DNA of 50,981 nucleotides. Source: DQWO01 sp964478545 (lineage in GTDB: Bacteria; Desulfobacterota; Anaeroferrophillalia; Anaeroferrophillales; Anaeroferrophillaceae). The stretch spans positions 1 to 50,981 of the forward strand of contig CAYZIS010000019.1 of assembly GCA_964478545.1 (NCBI GenBank). The letters are read 5' to 3'. The notes under the pieces are model-generated. The model was not told the DNA's origin and did no database searches. It saw only the letters and a program-made list of their open reading frames with translations. Positions within the stretch are counted from its first letter, which is position 1, and the number at the start of each line of letters is the position of its first letter. Below, piece after piece: positions 7,182-16,136 of the stretch. The position numbers and the translations under genes were made by a program.

Positions 7182-7953
7182 TCAGGAGATGACCCTGACT
7201 GCACATCTGGAGGAGCTTCGTCGGCGACTCATCGTTTGTGCCGTGGCAGTCGGTCTTGCTTTTTGTGCGACCTATTACTTCTCTAAGGAACTTTTTCGAC
7301 TCTTGATGGCTCCCTTGTTGGCGGTTATGCCGTCTGAACAGGGCCTGATTTTTACCGGATTGCCGGAAGCTTTCTTTACTTACTTGAAAGTTGCTTTAGT
7401 CGCGGCAATCTTTGCTTCTTCACCGGTTATTTTATATGAAATCTGGAGGTTTATTGCTCCTGGACTTTTTTCCAGTGAAAAAAAATATATATTTCCTTTT
7501 GTGTTTCTATCTACAATTTTTTTTGTTGGTGGCGCGTTGTTTGGCTATTATGTTGTTTTCCCTTTCGGTTTTTCTTTTTTCGTCGGTTTTGCCACCGACT
7601 TTATTCGGCCCATGCCATCGGTAAAGGAATATTTTTCTTTTGCCACCAGAATGCTTTTTGCCTTTGGCGTGGTCTTTGAATTACCTGTTTTTACCATGTT
7701 TTTGTCCCGTATCGGCCTGGTCAATCACAAGATGTTGAGCCGGCAGCGTAAATATGCTTTTCTCGCTGTTTTTGTGGTTTCAGCGGTTTTAACGCCTCCT
7801 GATGTAATGAGCCAGCTCATGATGGCGGGTCCCTTGTTAATACTGTATGAAATCAGTATTGTTATTGCCCGCATATTTGGTAAAAAACAAACAGATGAAA
7901 AGCCAGAGAGTAAATTGGCTGATCAAGGTGATGATAAGGAGAAAACGACATGA
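7150..7953 (+). CDS. tatC: Twin-arginine translocase subunit TatC
   Basis: The 267-residue protein has six membrane helices and the TatC signature near the start, LTAHLEELRRRLI, which contributes to twin-arginine signal recognition; FEL/P (VVFELPVFTMFL) and the loop LTPPDVMSQ follow. It is the receptor core of the Tat export system for folded, often cofactor-bearing, proteins. I choose the ATG at 7150 rather than the TTG at 7135 because it gives the usual short N-terminus. It overlaps the end of tatB by 32 bases and the next gene by four (ATGA), so the three genes are translationally coupled. Confidence 0.92.
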   Translation: MSTDQQKPLNDQEMTLTAHLEELRRRLIVCAVAVGLAFCATYYFSKELFRLLMAPLLAVMPSEQGLIFTGLPEAFFTYLKVALVAAIFASSPVILYEIWRFIAPGLFSSEKKYIFPFVFLSTIFFVGGALFGYYVVFPFGFSFFVGFATDFIRPMPSVKEYFSFATRMLFAFGVVFELPVFTMFLSRIGLVNHKMLSRQRKYAFLAVFVVSAVLTPPDVMSQLMMAGPLLILYEISIVIARIFGKKQTDEKPESKLADQGDDKEKTT

Positions 7954-8648
7954 GGAAGTTACGGTCTTATTATTATACATTGTTTCTGCTTTTTAGCAGC
8001 ATGGCTATACTCAGTGCCTGTTTGCCTATAGCTGATGATTTGCGGTTTAATGTTCAAATGGAATCCCTTGACGGCCTGAAACAGGGTGATCGGGTATACT
8101 TTAAAGATTACCCTGTTGGAAAGATTGAGTCCATACGTGTTTCTAAAGATGGCTCTTTTATTGTTAAGGTATGTATTCAAGATGCTCAGCGGGCGGCTGC
8201 TTTAAAAAACCATCTTTTTATTCTTGACGATGATCCCGAGTTGTCCGGCAAGAAAGCCATTATGATTAAAAAGGGAGAAAAACCTTCAACTGTTCCCATA
8301 CATGAAGGGGAAACGGTAACCGGTTTTACCAGCCTGTCTTATTATCTGCAGAAAAACCGGGAGACGATCAGGGAAACAACAGAGGAAATTGGTCAAACAT
8401 TTGACCAATTTATCCAGGAGCTCAAGAAACTTCCCCATTCGGAACAGTATCAGGAAATGAAAAAAAGCCTGCAGGAATCTTTGGAAGAACTTCTGAAAGA
8501 AGGGGAGGGATACAAAGAAAAGCTCCAGCAGGAAATTCTACCTGAATTACAGAAACAACTGGAGGAATTCAAACAGAAATTCCAGTCGGAAAAGCCGGAA
8601 ACGGTTCCTGAAAAACCGGAGACTCAACCGGAACGGCGCAATTTGTAA
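7950..8648 (+). CDS. MCE/MlaD-like domain lipoprotein with coiled-coil tail
   Basis: The 232-residue protein begins with a lipoprotein signal ending LSAC (lipidated Cys at about 24). An MCE-type domain with LDGLKQGDRVYFKDYPVGK resembles the lipid-transport protein MlaD. From about residue 130 it is a long, Glu/Lys/Gln-rich coiled coil ending in KPETVPEKPETQPE repeats. MCE proteins carry phospholipids between membranes. A lipoprotein version would be fixed at the outer or inner membrane instead of by an N-terminal helix. ATGA overlap with tatC shows co-translation; whether it depends on Tat is unknown. No MlaE or MlaF partner is in the window. Confidence 0.75.
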   Translation: MRKLRSYYYTLFLLFSSMAILSACLPIADDLRFNVQMESLDGLKQGDRVYFKDYPVGKIESIRVSKDGSFIVKVCIQDAQRAAALKNHLFILDDDPELSGKKAIMIKKGEKPSTVPIHEGETVTGFTSLSYYLQKNRETIRETTEEIGQTFDQFIQELKKLPHSEQYQEMKKSLQESLEELLKEGEGYKEKLQQEILPELQKQLEEFKQKFQSEKPETVPEKPETQPERRNL

Positions 8649-8683
8649 GCGATAGATAGAAAATATTCAGAGGTTAAACAAGT

Positions 8684-9292
8684 ATGGCAGTTTTAGTAAG
8701 ACTGTATGATGATCTGCCAAAAGAACGGCTGCTTCAGCAAATTGTTGAGCAACTTCATGCCGGTAGTTTGGCTGTAGTGCCCACCGATACCAATTATGCA
8801 GCTGTATGCTCCATTGATGCCAAGCGGGGAATTCAGCATCTCTATTCCCTGAAAGCCGGTAAAAAACAACAGCAATTTACCCTGTTCTGTGCTGATTTAA
8901 CCGATATCAGTCGTTATGCAGTGGTAGACAATCAAGCTTACCGTTTAATGAAAAGTCTCATTCCCGGACCGTATACCTTCATTCTCTCGGCATCCCGACA
9001 GGTTCCTAAAATGGTCATGAACCGGCGTCGGACTGTAGGGATCCGGGTGCCTGACCGACCAGCCTGCCAGGCATTAATTACCCGGTTAGGGACGGCATTG
9101 CTGGGGGTTAGTGCTCGGGATGAACATGGGAAGGTTATTGGGAACCCGGATGGCTTAAGCCGTCAATATCATCACTTGGTTGATTATTTTTTTGATGCCG
9201 GAGAAATTGATTCAGAATCATCGACAATTATTGATCTGACCCAATCCCCACCGGAAGTAGTTAGGGAGGGTAAAGGGAAGATTGACTATTAA
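8684..9292 (+). CDS. Sua5/YciO/YrdC family protein
   Basis: The 202-residue protein has the YrdC fold signature: GSLAVVPTDTNYAAVCSI, a KAGKKQQQFTLFC strand, LIPGPYTFIL and VGIRVPDRPACQALI. Members make threonylcarbamoyl-AMP for the t6A tRNA modification or are YciO-type relatives of less certain function. The segment around FTLFCADLTDISRYA is closer to YciO than to TsaC/Sua5, and there is no C-terminal Sua5 domain. It lies 35 bases after the MCE lipoprotein and may belong to that operon. Confidence 0.8.
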   Translation: MAVLVRLYDDLPKERLLQQIVEQLHAGSLAVVPTDTNYAAVCSIDAKRGIQHLYSLKAGKKQQQFTLFCADLTDISRYAVVDNQAYRLMKSLIPGPYTFILSASRQVPKMVMNRRRTVGIRVPDRPACQALITRLGTALLGVSARDEHGKVIGNPDGLSRQYHHLVDYFFDAGEIDSESSTIIDLTQSPPEVVREGKGKIDY

Positions 9293-9298
9293 TGCCTG

Positions 9299-9338
9299 AA
9301 TTAAGCTATTAGCTTTTAGCAGTTAGCTATTAGTCTAA
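9299..9338. repeat. TTAGC-type short tandem repeat
   Basis: Repeated units of the form (AGC)TATTAGCTTTTAGCAGTTAGC occur just after the YciO-like gene. The same kind of TTAGC-rich stretch occurs at 43196-43228, between mvhD and the FrhB-like gene. Confidence 0.55.
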
Positions 9339-9646
9339 TGATTACATTATGTTGACTATTGCAAACTTTCACGCAAAATAGTCAAAATATTTTTTTACCA
9401 CGAAGTTTGCTATATTACCGGCCTTACCTGTTGTTTTAGCTGTCCATGGTTGGTAATAGCCGCAGCTTTATCAATAAAAAGTTCTGGAATCCAGGATCGA
9501 AGATGGAGCCTTTAAGATAGTTTTTTTGACAGAGTTTTTTATTGACTGGATGTAAATGATTTTGATAGACTTGGTAGAATTTCGGATTGCTTTTCTGAAT
9601 GATGTTGAAATCCTGTGGTAATAAGGCTTTGAAGCTGGTACCCATC
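9339..9646. other. Intergenic segment with a weak hairpin; no gene called
   Basis: TGACTATT (9353-9360) and AATAGTCA (9377-9384) form an 8-bp stem followed by a T7 tract after six bases, a weak terminator candidate for the upstream gene. A minus-strand frame at 9436-9645 would code for 69 residues (FNIIQKSNPKFYQVYQNHL within it). It has plausible composition but no family I recognise and no good ribosome site; it could be a fragment. Confidence 0.3.
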
Positions 9647-9662
9647 GGGGGAGTGTAAGCTC

Positions 9663-10748
9663 ATGAAACATATGGTGAAAATTGTTTTACTGGTTGTTAT
9701 TGGAGTCCTGGTTTTTCTGGGCATAAATGTTGTCGTTTATTTTTCTCCTGAGGTTAAAGCCCATCAAAGGGGCGTGCTGGTGAATCTTTATGGGAAACAT
9801 AAAGGGGTGCAGGCTGAAGAAGTATTGCCGGGGAAATACCTTTGGTTTTTATCAGGGTTTGATCCTTTGACCCAGAGGATGCTTATTGTTGATATTGCTG
9901 AATCAAATTTGGAACTGGTTAATAGAGGGGCAGTTGAGGGGAAAATAGATGGTGAAATGAGTAATGTCACCCTTGAAACTAGGGACAGTGAAATTATTCA
10001 TGCCGATATCAGTATTTGGTACCGGGTTTTGCCTGAGCAGGCGGATGTTTTTGTGGCAGCGGTAGCACCTGATGATATCCTCAGCCTGATAAGCAATACA
10101 GCCCGTTCAATTATTCGTAATAAATCCGGTTATTTTGAGGTTGAGGATATTTTTAGTGGTCAGGTGAAGGAACAGATTATTGACTTGTCAAAAAAAGGCA
10201 TGAATGAAGAACTGAATAAGCGGGGTATGGAGGTAGTCTCCATTGAGTTTAAAAAATTGGTGTTCAGTGATGAAATTGTTGCTAAATTGACCGAGAAAAC
10301 CTTGTCGGCAAAAGATATTGAAATTAACAAGAACAAAACTTTGGCAGCCATTGAAACGGCCAAAAAAATAGAGGAGGAAGCCAAGGGGATTAAACTGGCC
10401 AAGATTCAGAAAGCCGAAGCTGATAAGCGTAGCACCGTTCTGGCCTCGGAAGCCCAAATGGTGAAAGCCAGAAATAAGATGGAATCTGATAAAATGCAGG
10501 CCACTGGTATCCTGGCCATCGGTAAGGCTGAGGCTGAATCCAAAGCATTGGAACTGAATGCGTATGGTGGTGATGGTGGAGATCGCTATATGCGGATTAA
10601 AATTGCTGAAGCCCTGGGTGAGGGCATGTCAAATTGGGAAATTATTCCTGAAAATATGAATATAACCGCAATTGCTGAAAATTTTAATAAGGCTATTAAT
10701 ATTGGTCTGCCTGGCAATTATAACAACAGTTCAAAACTAAAAAAATAA
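9663..10748 (+). CDS. SPFH/band-7 (prohibitin-like) membrane protein
   Basis: The 361-residue protein has one N-terminal membrane helix (IVLLVVIGVLVFLGINVVVYF). A band-7 domain follows at about 35-210 (QRGVLVNLYGK, ISIWYRVLPEQ, ARSIIRNKSGYFEVEDIFSG). A long Ala/Glu/Lys-rich helix at 215-300 is typical of prohibitin and flotillin oligomers. The family forms membrane-bound ring scaffolds linked to protease control and lipid domains. GGGGGAGTG precedes the ATG. It stands alone between longer intergenic regions, so no partner (for example FtsH or NfeD) is suggested by context. Confidence 0.82.
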   Translation: MKHMVKIVLLVVIGVLVFLGINVVVYFSPEVKAHQRGVLVNLYGKHKGVQAEEVLPGKYLWFLSGFDPLTQRMLIVDIAESNLELVNRGAVEGKIDGEMSNVTLETRDSEIIHADISIWYRVLPEQADVFVAAVAPDDILSLISNTARSIIRNKSGYFEVEDIFSGQVKEQIIDLSKKGMNEELNKRGMEVVSIEFKKLVFSDEIVAKLTEKTLSAKDIEINKNKTLAAIETAKKIEEEAKGIKLAKIQKAEADKRSTVLASEAQMVKARNKMESDKMQATGILAIGKAEAESKALELNAYGGDGGDRYMRIKIAEALGEGMSNWEIIPENMNITAIAENFNKAINIGLPGNYNNSSKLKK

Positions 10749-10790
10749 TTATACTTTCAAATTATGACGCAGTTCGTTTCTAGTTTGTTA

Positions 10791-11408
10791 TTATTTCTTT
10801 ATTTCTTTATCATCGAGGTCAAGTTCCAGATCGAAAATCTGATCCTCTTCAGTTAGCTCTATGACTTTTTTATGGTCATAGTTTTCAAGGTTATCACCGG
10901 TATCCCCAGATATCTCGACATCAAGCTCGGGCATTTCTTCCTCTATACCAAAATCCTCCTGGATTTGCAGATCTTCAAGCTGTTTATCACTGGGATTGAA
11001 ACCGGTTATGATTTCCTGGCTTTCTACTGCCTCTGGTTCATCAAACTCGATGCTATCTGCCTCATTAGTATTTAAATCCTCAGCTTGCAGGTTTTCCATG
11101 GTACCCAACCCTTCCAGGGGCGGTAAGCTATCTGTCGTGCTAGTGACGGCAATTAATTCATCTTCTTCCCGCTTCCTGCCATCTTTAAGGGAGGCTTCTT
11201 GATTGCTCAAATCCTCGACTTTTTCTTCATTGATCGCTGAATCTTCCACCATGCTTTCTGCTTCTTGATCAAGCGTTTCCTCAATATTCATGGTCGGTTT
11301 GCTTAACTGCAAGTTGAGTCGCTTCTTAACCTCATCCAGAAGTTGTCCGCACTTTTTGCATTCAGTCAGATAATCAAAGCTGGTATAGTTACATTTTGGA
11401 CATTTCAT
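10791..11408 (-). CDS. Zinc-ribbon protein with long acidic tail
   Basis: The 205-residue protein (from the ATG at 11406-11408; an alternative ATG lies four codons upstream) starts MKCPKCNYTSFDYLTECKKC, a CXXC-CXXC zinc ribbon. About 170 residues very rich in Glu, Asp and Ser, with no fold I can recognise, make up the rest. Proteins with this head (zinc ribbon, then a disordered acidic region) are common in Desulfobacterota and remain uncharacterised. It converges with the band-7 gene. The ribosome site is weak at either start. Confidence 0.65.
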   Translation of the reverse strand: MKCPKCNYTSFDYLTECKKCGQLLDEVKKRLNLQLSKPTMNIEETLDQEAESMVEDSAINEEKVEDLSNQEASLKDGRKREEDELIAVTSTTDSLPPLEGLGTMENLQAEDLNTNEADSIEFDEPEAVESQEIITGFNPSDKQLEDLQIQEDFGIEEEMPELDVEISGDTGDNLENYDHKKVIELTEEDQIFDLELDLDDKEIKK

Positions 11409-11420
11409 GGCTGACCCCAT

Positions 11421-11706
11421 TAAGGTAAATGTTAAGAAAATACAGGCTACCTTGAAAAATGGCTTTTTTGCCCGATTACCGCGTTAGGCTCAAATTATAA
11501 TCCTCAAAATATGAAAAATATTCCTGCGGTTATAATTTCTCGCCTGCCTTGTACTCAAATAAAAATTCTAATTTTTCAAGACAGCCTACAGCGGGAAAAG
11601 GCGAGCCTTTTCTTATTGCAGCAAGGTGTTCTCACTGGCTGTTCGTCATTTTCCCGGAATTTCTTAAGGGTTTTTTGTGGTCCGCAGAATAAATTGTCTG
11701 GTTTTA
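11421..11706. other. Non-coding gap between ettA and the zinc-ribbon gene
   Basis: The stretch is AT-rich in its first half and shows no convincing ORF or strong hairpin. It should hold the promoter of the zinc-ribbon gene and the end of the ettA transcript. Confidence 0.4.
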
Positions 11707-13392
11707 TCAATTCCGGGTTAAGTGGCGGTATTTGATCCGATGCGGTTGGTTGGCTTTGGCGCCGAGGCGGTTTTTGCGGTCAGTATCGTATTCGGAATAG
11801 TTGCCGTCAAACCAGACTATCTGGCTGTCACCTTCAAAGGCGAGAATGTGAGTTGCAATACGGTCCAGAAACCAGCGATCATGGCTGATAACGACCGCGC
11901 AGCCGGCAAAATTTTCTAAAGCCTCTTCCAGAGCCCGCAGGGTGTTGACATCGAGATCATTGGTCGGTTCGTCAAGGAGAATGACATTGGCTCCTTCCTT
12001 GAGCATCCGGGCCAGATGGACCCGGTTGCGCTGGCCGCCCGACATCTGGCCGACCTTTTTCTGCTGTTCGGAGCCGGAAAAGTTAAAACGGGCGACATAG
12101 GCGCGGGAATTGACCTCGCGATCGCCGAGTTTGAGACTGTCCTGACCGGCGGAAATTGTTTCCCAGATGGTATCTTCCGGGTTCAGGGCATCGCGGTTCT
12201 GGTCGACATAAGCCAGTTTGACGCTTTCGCCGAGGCGAATAGTTCCGGCATCAGGTTTTTCCTGGCCGGTGATGAGCTTGAAAAGGGTGGTTTTGCCGGC
12301 CCCGTTGGGCCCGATAACCCCGACAATACCGCCCGGCGGCAGGGCAAAACTTAAATTTTCAAACAGCAGTTGATTATCAAATCCTTTACTCAATTTTTCC
12401 GCTTCAATGACCACTTTGCCAAGTCGTGGACCGGGCGGAATGTAAATTTCAAGGTTCCGAATCTGTTCCTTTCCTCCATTTCCGAGCAGATCTTCGTATG
12501 ATTTGATCCGGGCCTTGGCCTTGGCATGTCGTCCTTTCGGGGTCATGTGAATCCACTCGAGTTCGTGTTGCAAGGTTTTGCGCCGTTTTGATTCTTCTTT
12601 TTCCTCCTGGGCCAACCGTTTTTCTTTTTGTTCCAGCCAGGAAGAGTAATTGCCTTTCCAGGGAATGCCATACCCCCGGTCGAGCTCCAAAATCCAGCCC
12701 GCCACATTATCGAGAAAATAACGGTCATGAGTAACTGCGATAACCGTGCCTTCATAACGCTGTAGATGCTGTTCGAGCCAGGCTACGGTTTCGGCATCAA
12801 GATGGTTGGTTGGTTCATCAAGCAAGAGGATGTCAGGTTTTTTGAGCAGCAGGCGGCAGAGGGCGACGCGCCGTTTCTCACCGCCGGAAAGGATTTCAAC
12901 AACTGTTTCCGCCGGCGGGCAGCGCAGAGCATCCATGGCCATTTCAAGCCGGGCGTCAAGATCCCAGGCATCGAGATTATCGAGTTTTTCCTGGACTTCA
13001 CTTTGCCGGGTAATCAGTTTGTCCATCTCGTCATCTGACATCGGTTCAGCAAATTTTTCATTAATCCGGTTGAATTCTGCCAACAGGTCAACGGTTTTCT
13101 GAACTCCCTGTTCAACCACCTGACGAACTGTCAGCTCATCGTCGAGTTTAGGTTCCTGTTCCAGCAGACCGACCGTCAGGCCGGGAGCAATCGTGGTTTC
13201 ACCGTTAAACTCCTTTTCAACTCCGGCCAGAATGCGCAGGAGGGTAGATTTGCCGGAACCGTTCAGGCCAAGGACGCCGATCTTGGCACCGTAAAAATAT
13301 GAAAGGCTGATATCTTTCAAAACCGGTTTGTTATCGTACTGTTTGCTGACTCGCATCATCGAATAGATGATCTTATCAGGGACATAGCTCAT
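11707..13392 (-). CDS. ettA: Energy-dependent translational throttle ABC-F protein EttA
   Basis: The 561-residue protein has two ABC ATPase domains and no membrane segment. Domain 1 has GLNGSGKST, LSGGEKRR and ILLLDEPTNHLD; domain 2 has GPNGAGKTT, MSGGQRNR and VILLDEPTNDLD. Length, the N-terminal MSYVPDKIIYSMMRVSK and the linker EWIHMTPKGRHAKAKARIKS match EttA, which binds the ribosomal E site and gates the first elongation step according to ADP/ATP ratio. The gene is monocistronic as far as spacing shows, 26 bases from the GemA-like gene, which is on the same strand upstream. Confidence 0.93.
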   Translation of the reverse strand: MSYVPDKIIYSMMRVSKQYDNKPVLKDISLSYFYGAKIGVLGLNGSGKSTLLRILAGVEKEFNGETTIAPGLTVGLLEQEPKLDDELTVRQVVEQGVQKTVDLLAEFNRINEKFAEPMSDDEMDKLITRQSEVQEKLDNLDAWDLDARLEMAMDALRCPPAETVVEILSGGEKRRVALCRLLLKKPDILLLDEPTNHLDAETVAWLEQHLQRYEGTVIAVTHDRYFLDNVAGWILELDRGYGIPWKGNYSSWLEQKEKRLAQEEKEESKRRKTLQHELEWIHMTPKGRHAKAKARIKSYEDLLGNGGKEQIRNLEIYIPPGPRLGKVVIEAEKLSKGFDNQLLFENLSFALPPGGIVGVIGPNGAGKTTLFKLITGQEKPDAGTIRLGESVKLAYVDQNRDALNPEDTIWETISAGQDSLKLGDREVNSRAYVARFNFSGSEQQKKVGQMSGGQRNRVHLARMLKEGANVILLDEPTNDLDVNTLRALEEALENFAGCAVVISHDRWFLDRIATHILAFEGDSQIVWFDGNYSEYDTDRKNRLGAKANQPHRIKYRHLTRN

Positions 13393-13418
13393 GGAAGTTC
13401 TCCTGTCGTATTGATTTT

Positions 13419-13793
13419 TCAGTTCTGACGATGTTTCTTGATCTGTTTCAAGGCTTCGATGATCTTGCTGGCTTCTTTTTTATTTAATCCCTCTATATCG
13501 GGTTTCCGGTAATATTTCATTAGAAAATTATGGCAATGGGGTGGGTTCCAGTGCAACTCTGCAAACAGGTGCTGAATGAAAAGTTTCTGCCTCAGGGTGA
13601 GGCCCTGGGGATTAATGCGATAATAACCGCTGCGGGCAAAAAACCGCATCAGGCGGCGAAAGCCGGCTTCATCCAGATCTTTGGCCGATTGGACGCCGGC
13701 TGCCGTATGCAGGATATTCCGGTACTCCTCATCGGAGAGTTCCAGTTCCCGTTTGACAATATGGATGACGGCCAGTTTTTTATGATCAATCAT
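13419..13793 (-). CDS. GemA/Mu gp16-like regulatory protein (DUF1018)
   Basis: The 124-residue protein matches the Mu-phage GemA/gp16 family: KLAVIHIVKRELELSDEEYR near the start, TAAGVQSAKDLDEAGFRRLM in the middle, and GLNKKEASKIIEALK at the end. In phage Mu the protein modulates host supercoiling and early gene expression. No other phage gene is nearby, so this is a domesticated or solitary chromosomal copy, as seen in other Desulfobacterota. It is 26 bases upstream of ettA on the same strand and could share its transcript. Confidence 0.7.
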   Translation of the reverse strand: MIDHKKLAVIHIVKRELELSDEEYRNILHTAAGVQSAKDLDEAGFRRLMRFFARSGYYRINPQGLTLRQKLFIQHLFAELHWNPPHCHNFLMKYYRKPDIEGLNKKEASKIIEALKQIKKHRQN

Positions 13794-13870
13794 GTTGACA
13801 GCTCCCCTGTAGATTGATTATGCTTTGATAAAGGGCAGTTGTCAACCAATCCTTTGAAAGACCGCTAAAA

Positions 13871-15043
13871 ATGGAAAAAATTATCACCACCGAAAAAAAA
13901 CCGATCATGCTCTGGCTGGATGATATCGAGCAGGGGGCTTTTGCCCAGGTTCAAAACCTGGCTAATTTGCCTTTTATCTTCAAGCATGTAGCCGTCATGC
14001 CCGATGCCCATCTCGGCTATGGTATGCCGATTGGCGGGGTCATGGCTTCGCCTGATATGGTAATTCCCAATGCTGTCGGGGTTGATATCGGCTGTGGCAT
14101 GTGTGCCGTTAAAACCTCTCTGATTACCATCGCCACTGACCGCCTGCGCAAAGTTATCGGCGAAATTCGCCGGAACATACCAGTTGGCTTCAAACATCAC
14201 CAGAGGAGACAGGACCCGGTTCTGATGCCGAAGCCGGTCGGCTATTTCCAGCAAGATCTGCCGGTCGTCTCGCGGGAATATGAAAATGCCTTGACCCAGC
14301 TCGGTACCCTGGGCGGTGGTAACCATTTCATCGAAATTCAAAAAGGCAACGATGGTTTTATCTGGGTTATGGTCCATTCGGGCAGTCGCAATATCGGTTT
14401 CAAAGTTGCCAACTATTACAACCGATTGGCAATCGATCTGAACAGACGCTGGGGCTCAAAAATTCCCAAACAGTGGCAGCTTGCCTTTCTGCCTATTGAC
14501 AGCGAGCCTGGGCGGAAATATATCAGTGAAATGCGCTACTGTATTGATTTTGCTTATGCTAACCGCAAACTCATGATGGAACGTATTCAGGCGGCTCTGC
14601 AAATGTATGCAGCACCGGTATCTTTTGGTCCGTTGATCAATATTGCCCATAACTATGCCGTTATGGAGAGCCATTTTAATAAGAATGTCATGGTCCATCG
14701 CAAGGGCGCGACCCGGGCCCAGGACGGCGAAATTGGTATTATTCCCGGCTCCCAGGGGATGCCGAGCTATATTGTTCGCGGTAAAGGTAATCCGGAGAGT
14801 TTTTCCTCGTGTTCCCATGGGGCCGGACGCCGAATGGGCCGTAAGCAGGCCCAGCGCCAGCTTGATCTCGAAGGGGAGCAGAAACGCCTTGATGACCAGA
14901 ACATTCTCCACTCCATTCGCAGCCGCAGAGACCTCGACGAAGCGGCCGGAGCCTATAAAGATATCGATAAAGTGATCGACAACCAGCTCGATCTGGTTGA
15001 AGTACTGGTCGAGTTAAAGCCCCTGGCCGTTATCAAAGGATGA
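13871..15043 (+). CDS. rtcB: RNA-splicing ligase RtcB
   Basis: The 390-residue protein has the full RtcB signature set: MPDAHLGYGMPIGGV, the metal-binding DIGCGM motif, GTLGGGNHFIE, VHSGSRNIG, and the His of SHGAGRRMGR, which is guanylylated in the reaction. RtcB joins RNA 2',3'-cyclic phosphate or 3'-phosphate ends to 5'-OH ends using GTP and Mn2+ and serves tRNA and rRNA repair. It stands alone here; the archease and RtcA partners and an RtcR regulator are absent. The start is the ATG at 13871. Confidence 0.93.
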   Translation: MEKIITTEKKPIMLWLDDIEQGAFAQVQNLANLPFIFKHVAVMPDAHLGYGMPIGGVMASPDMVIPNAVGVDIGCGMCAVKTSLITIATDRLRKVIGEIRRNIPVGFKHHQRRQDPVLMPKPVGYFQQDLPVVSREYENALTQLGTLGGGNHFIEIQKGNDGFIWVMVHSGSRNIGFKVANYYNRLAIDLNRRWGSKIPKQWQLAFLPIDSEPGRKYISEMRYCIDFAYANRKLMMERIQAALQMYAAPVSFGPLINIAHNYAVMESHFNKNVMVHRKGATRAQDGEIGIIPGSQGMPSYIVRGKGNPESFSSCSHGAGRRMGRKQAQRQLDLEGEQKRLDDQNILHSIRSRRDLDEAAGAYKDIDKVIDNQLDLVEVLVELKPLAVIKG

Positions 15044-15241
15044 AGGTTTTGTGAAAACTTCTCTCATCTATCGTTGTCCTGTCCGATAATACTTTGTAAG
15101 AGAGGTGGAATGGTTTATTGATGCTTGACTCCATAGAGGAAGATCATGGCCAAGAGCCAAAACAACCCTGAATATAGCAGGGTCAAGCTTCTGAGGCCGG
15201 TCCTCTGCGAAAATAAGAGACGGGAAATATCATGCTCTTTT
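15044..15241. other. Short non-coding gap between rtcB and the FmdB gene
   Basis: Nothing recognisable is present in this convergent junction. Confidence 0.3.
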
Positions 15242-15406
15242 TCAGCTCTTGCGGCTGGTTTTGGCAATGAAGATGGAAAGCTGCTGAACTACCTTTTTGC
15301 TTTTGCATCCCGGACAGACAACTTCTCCCTTGTCATGCTCGGCCATACTCATGATCACTGTAAACTTCTTGTTGCAGTCCTCGCAACGATATTCATAGGT
15401 TGGCAT
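15242..15406 (-). CDS. FmdB-family zinc-ribbon protein
   Basis: The 54-residue protein starts MPTYEYRCEDCNKKF and has a second CXXC in VVCPGCKSKKVVQQL, the pattern of the FmdB zinc-ribbon family of putative regulators. The ATG at 15404-15406 is chosen because the AAGGAGG ribosome site lies directly before it; longer upstream frames are not needed. It converges with rtcB. Confidence 0.85.
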   Translation of the reverse strand: MPTYEYRCEDCNKKFTVIMSMAEHDKGEVVCPGCKSKKVVQQLSIFIAKTSRKS

Positions 15407-15514
15407 TGCATATTCCTCCTTTTTGATTTTTCCTCTTAATAATTCTAGTTGCAGAAGTAATAGCTTTGGCAAAATTAATTTTCATCACTACATTTTGGTG
15501 GTATTTTTACGATA

Positions 15515-15542
15515 TTGACTTTTCTCATAATTTGGTTAGTCT
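15515..15542 (+). promoter_or_regulatory. Sigma-70-like promoter of the PilZ-like pseudogene
   Basis: TTGACT (15515-15520), a 16-base spacer and TAGTCT (15537-15542). The geometry and the GGTTAG just before and in the -10 resemble the promoters at 19766-19793 and 20966-20993. Confidence 0.45.
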
Positions 15543-15586
15543 TTTGTAAAAGTTGTCATATCAATTATATATGGGGAATTTATGCC

Positions 15587-15989
15587 ATGGCTAGCATTGT
15601 TGAACTGAGACAACACAAACGTTATTGCCGTGAATGGTGCCTATGCGGTCCTGAGCCCCAGCGGGTTGACCCAAGGGCAGATTATCGATGTAGGAATGTG
15701 ATGTTTGTCATTCTACCATTTTGCACCTGGTTGGCGGCCGACGGAAGTTTCGACCCTGGATATTTACCTGGTTACTGATGGCTTCGGTGTGAAGCGGATA
15801 CCATGTAAAAATATTTCTGATCTCATTATCCGGGACAAATCCCGCGATTACCCGATGGTTGTCCGTCGGCGCGAGATTCAATTTGACATCCTGACCAGAG
15901 AAAAACAAAACCAGCTGGAGCAACTCATTGCCCATCATACCCGGCAAGAACGTGAACAGCGTAGCGAACAATCACCTACACAACAATAA
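15587..15989 (+). pseudogene. PilZ-like domain protein, broken by a frameshift and an in-frame stop
   Basis: The ATG at 15587 starts MASIVELRQHKRY. A one-frame shift near 15620-15630 then leads into VNGAYAVLSPSGLTQGQIID-VGM, followed by TGA (15699-15701), and the same frame continues CLSFYHFAPGWRPTEVSTL to the normal end. The pieces match, in order, the small PilZ-like proteins common in Desulfobacterota (RKHKRF, GQIID, GGLSFRY, RRxxxQFxxLT). Where the family has Gly in GGL the stop sits, which is one base change from GGA. Two independent lesions argue for a true pseudogene. Confidence 0.65.
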
Positions 15990-16136
15990 ATTTACCGATG
16001 ATCACTATTACGAACTATCCTGTAGCAAGCTACTGGGTATCAAAGCATTATTTTCACTTTACTCACGGCAAGCTGTGGGAAATTAGACCCAAAAATGATT
16101 AAAAAATTCCCCCCCTACCCATCTACCCAAAACCAT

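Noticed and set aside
13865..14377. Minus-strand frame of 170 codons opposite rtcB
   Set aside because: The plus strand holds rtcB with all conserved motifs; the opposite frame has no recognisable domain.
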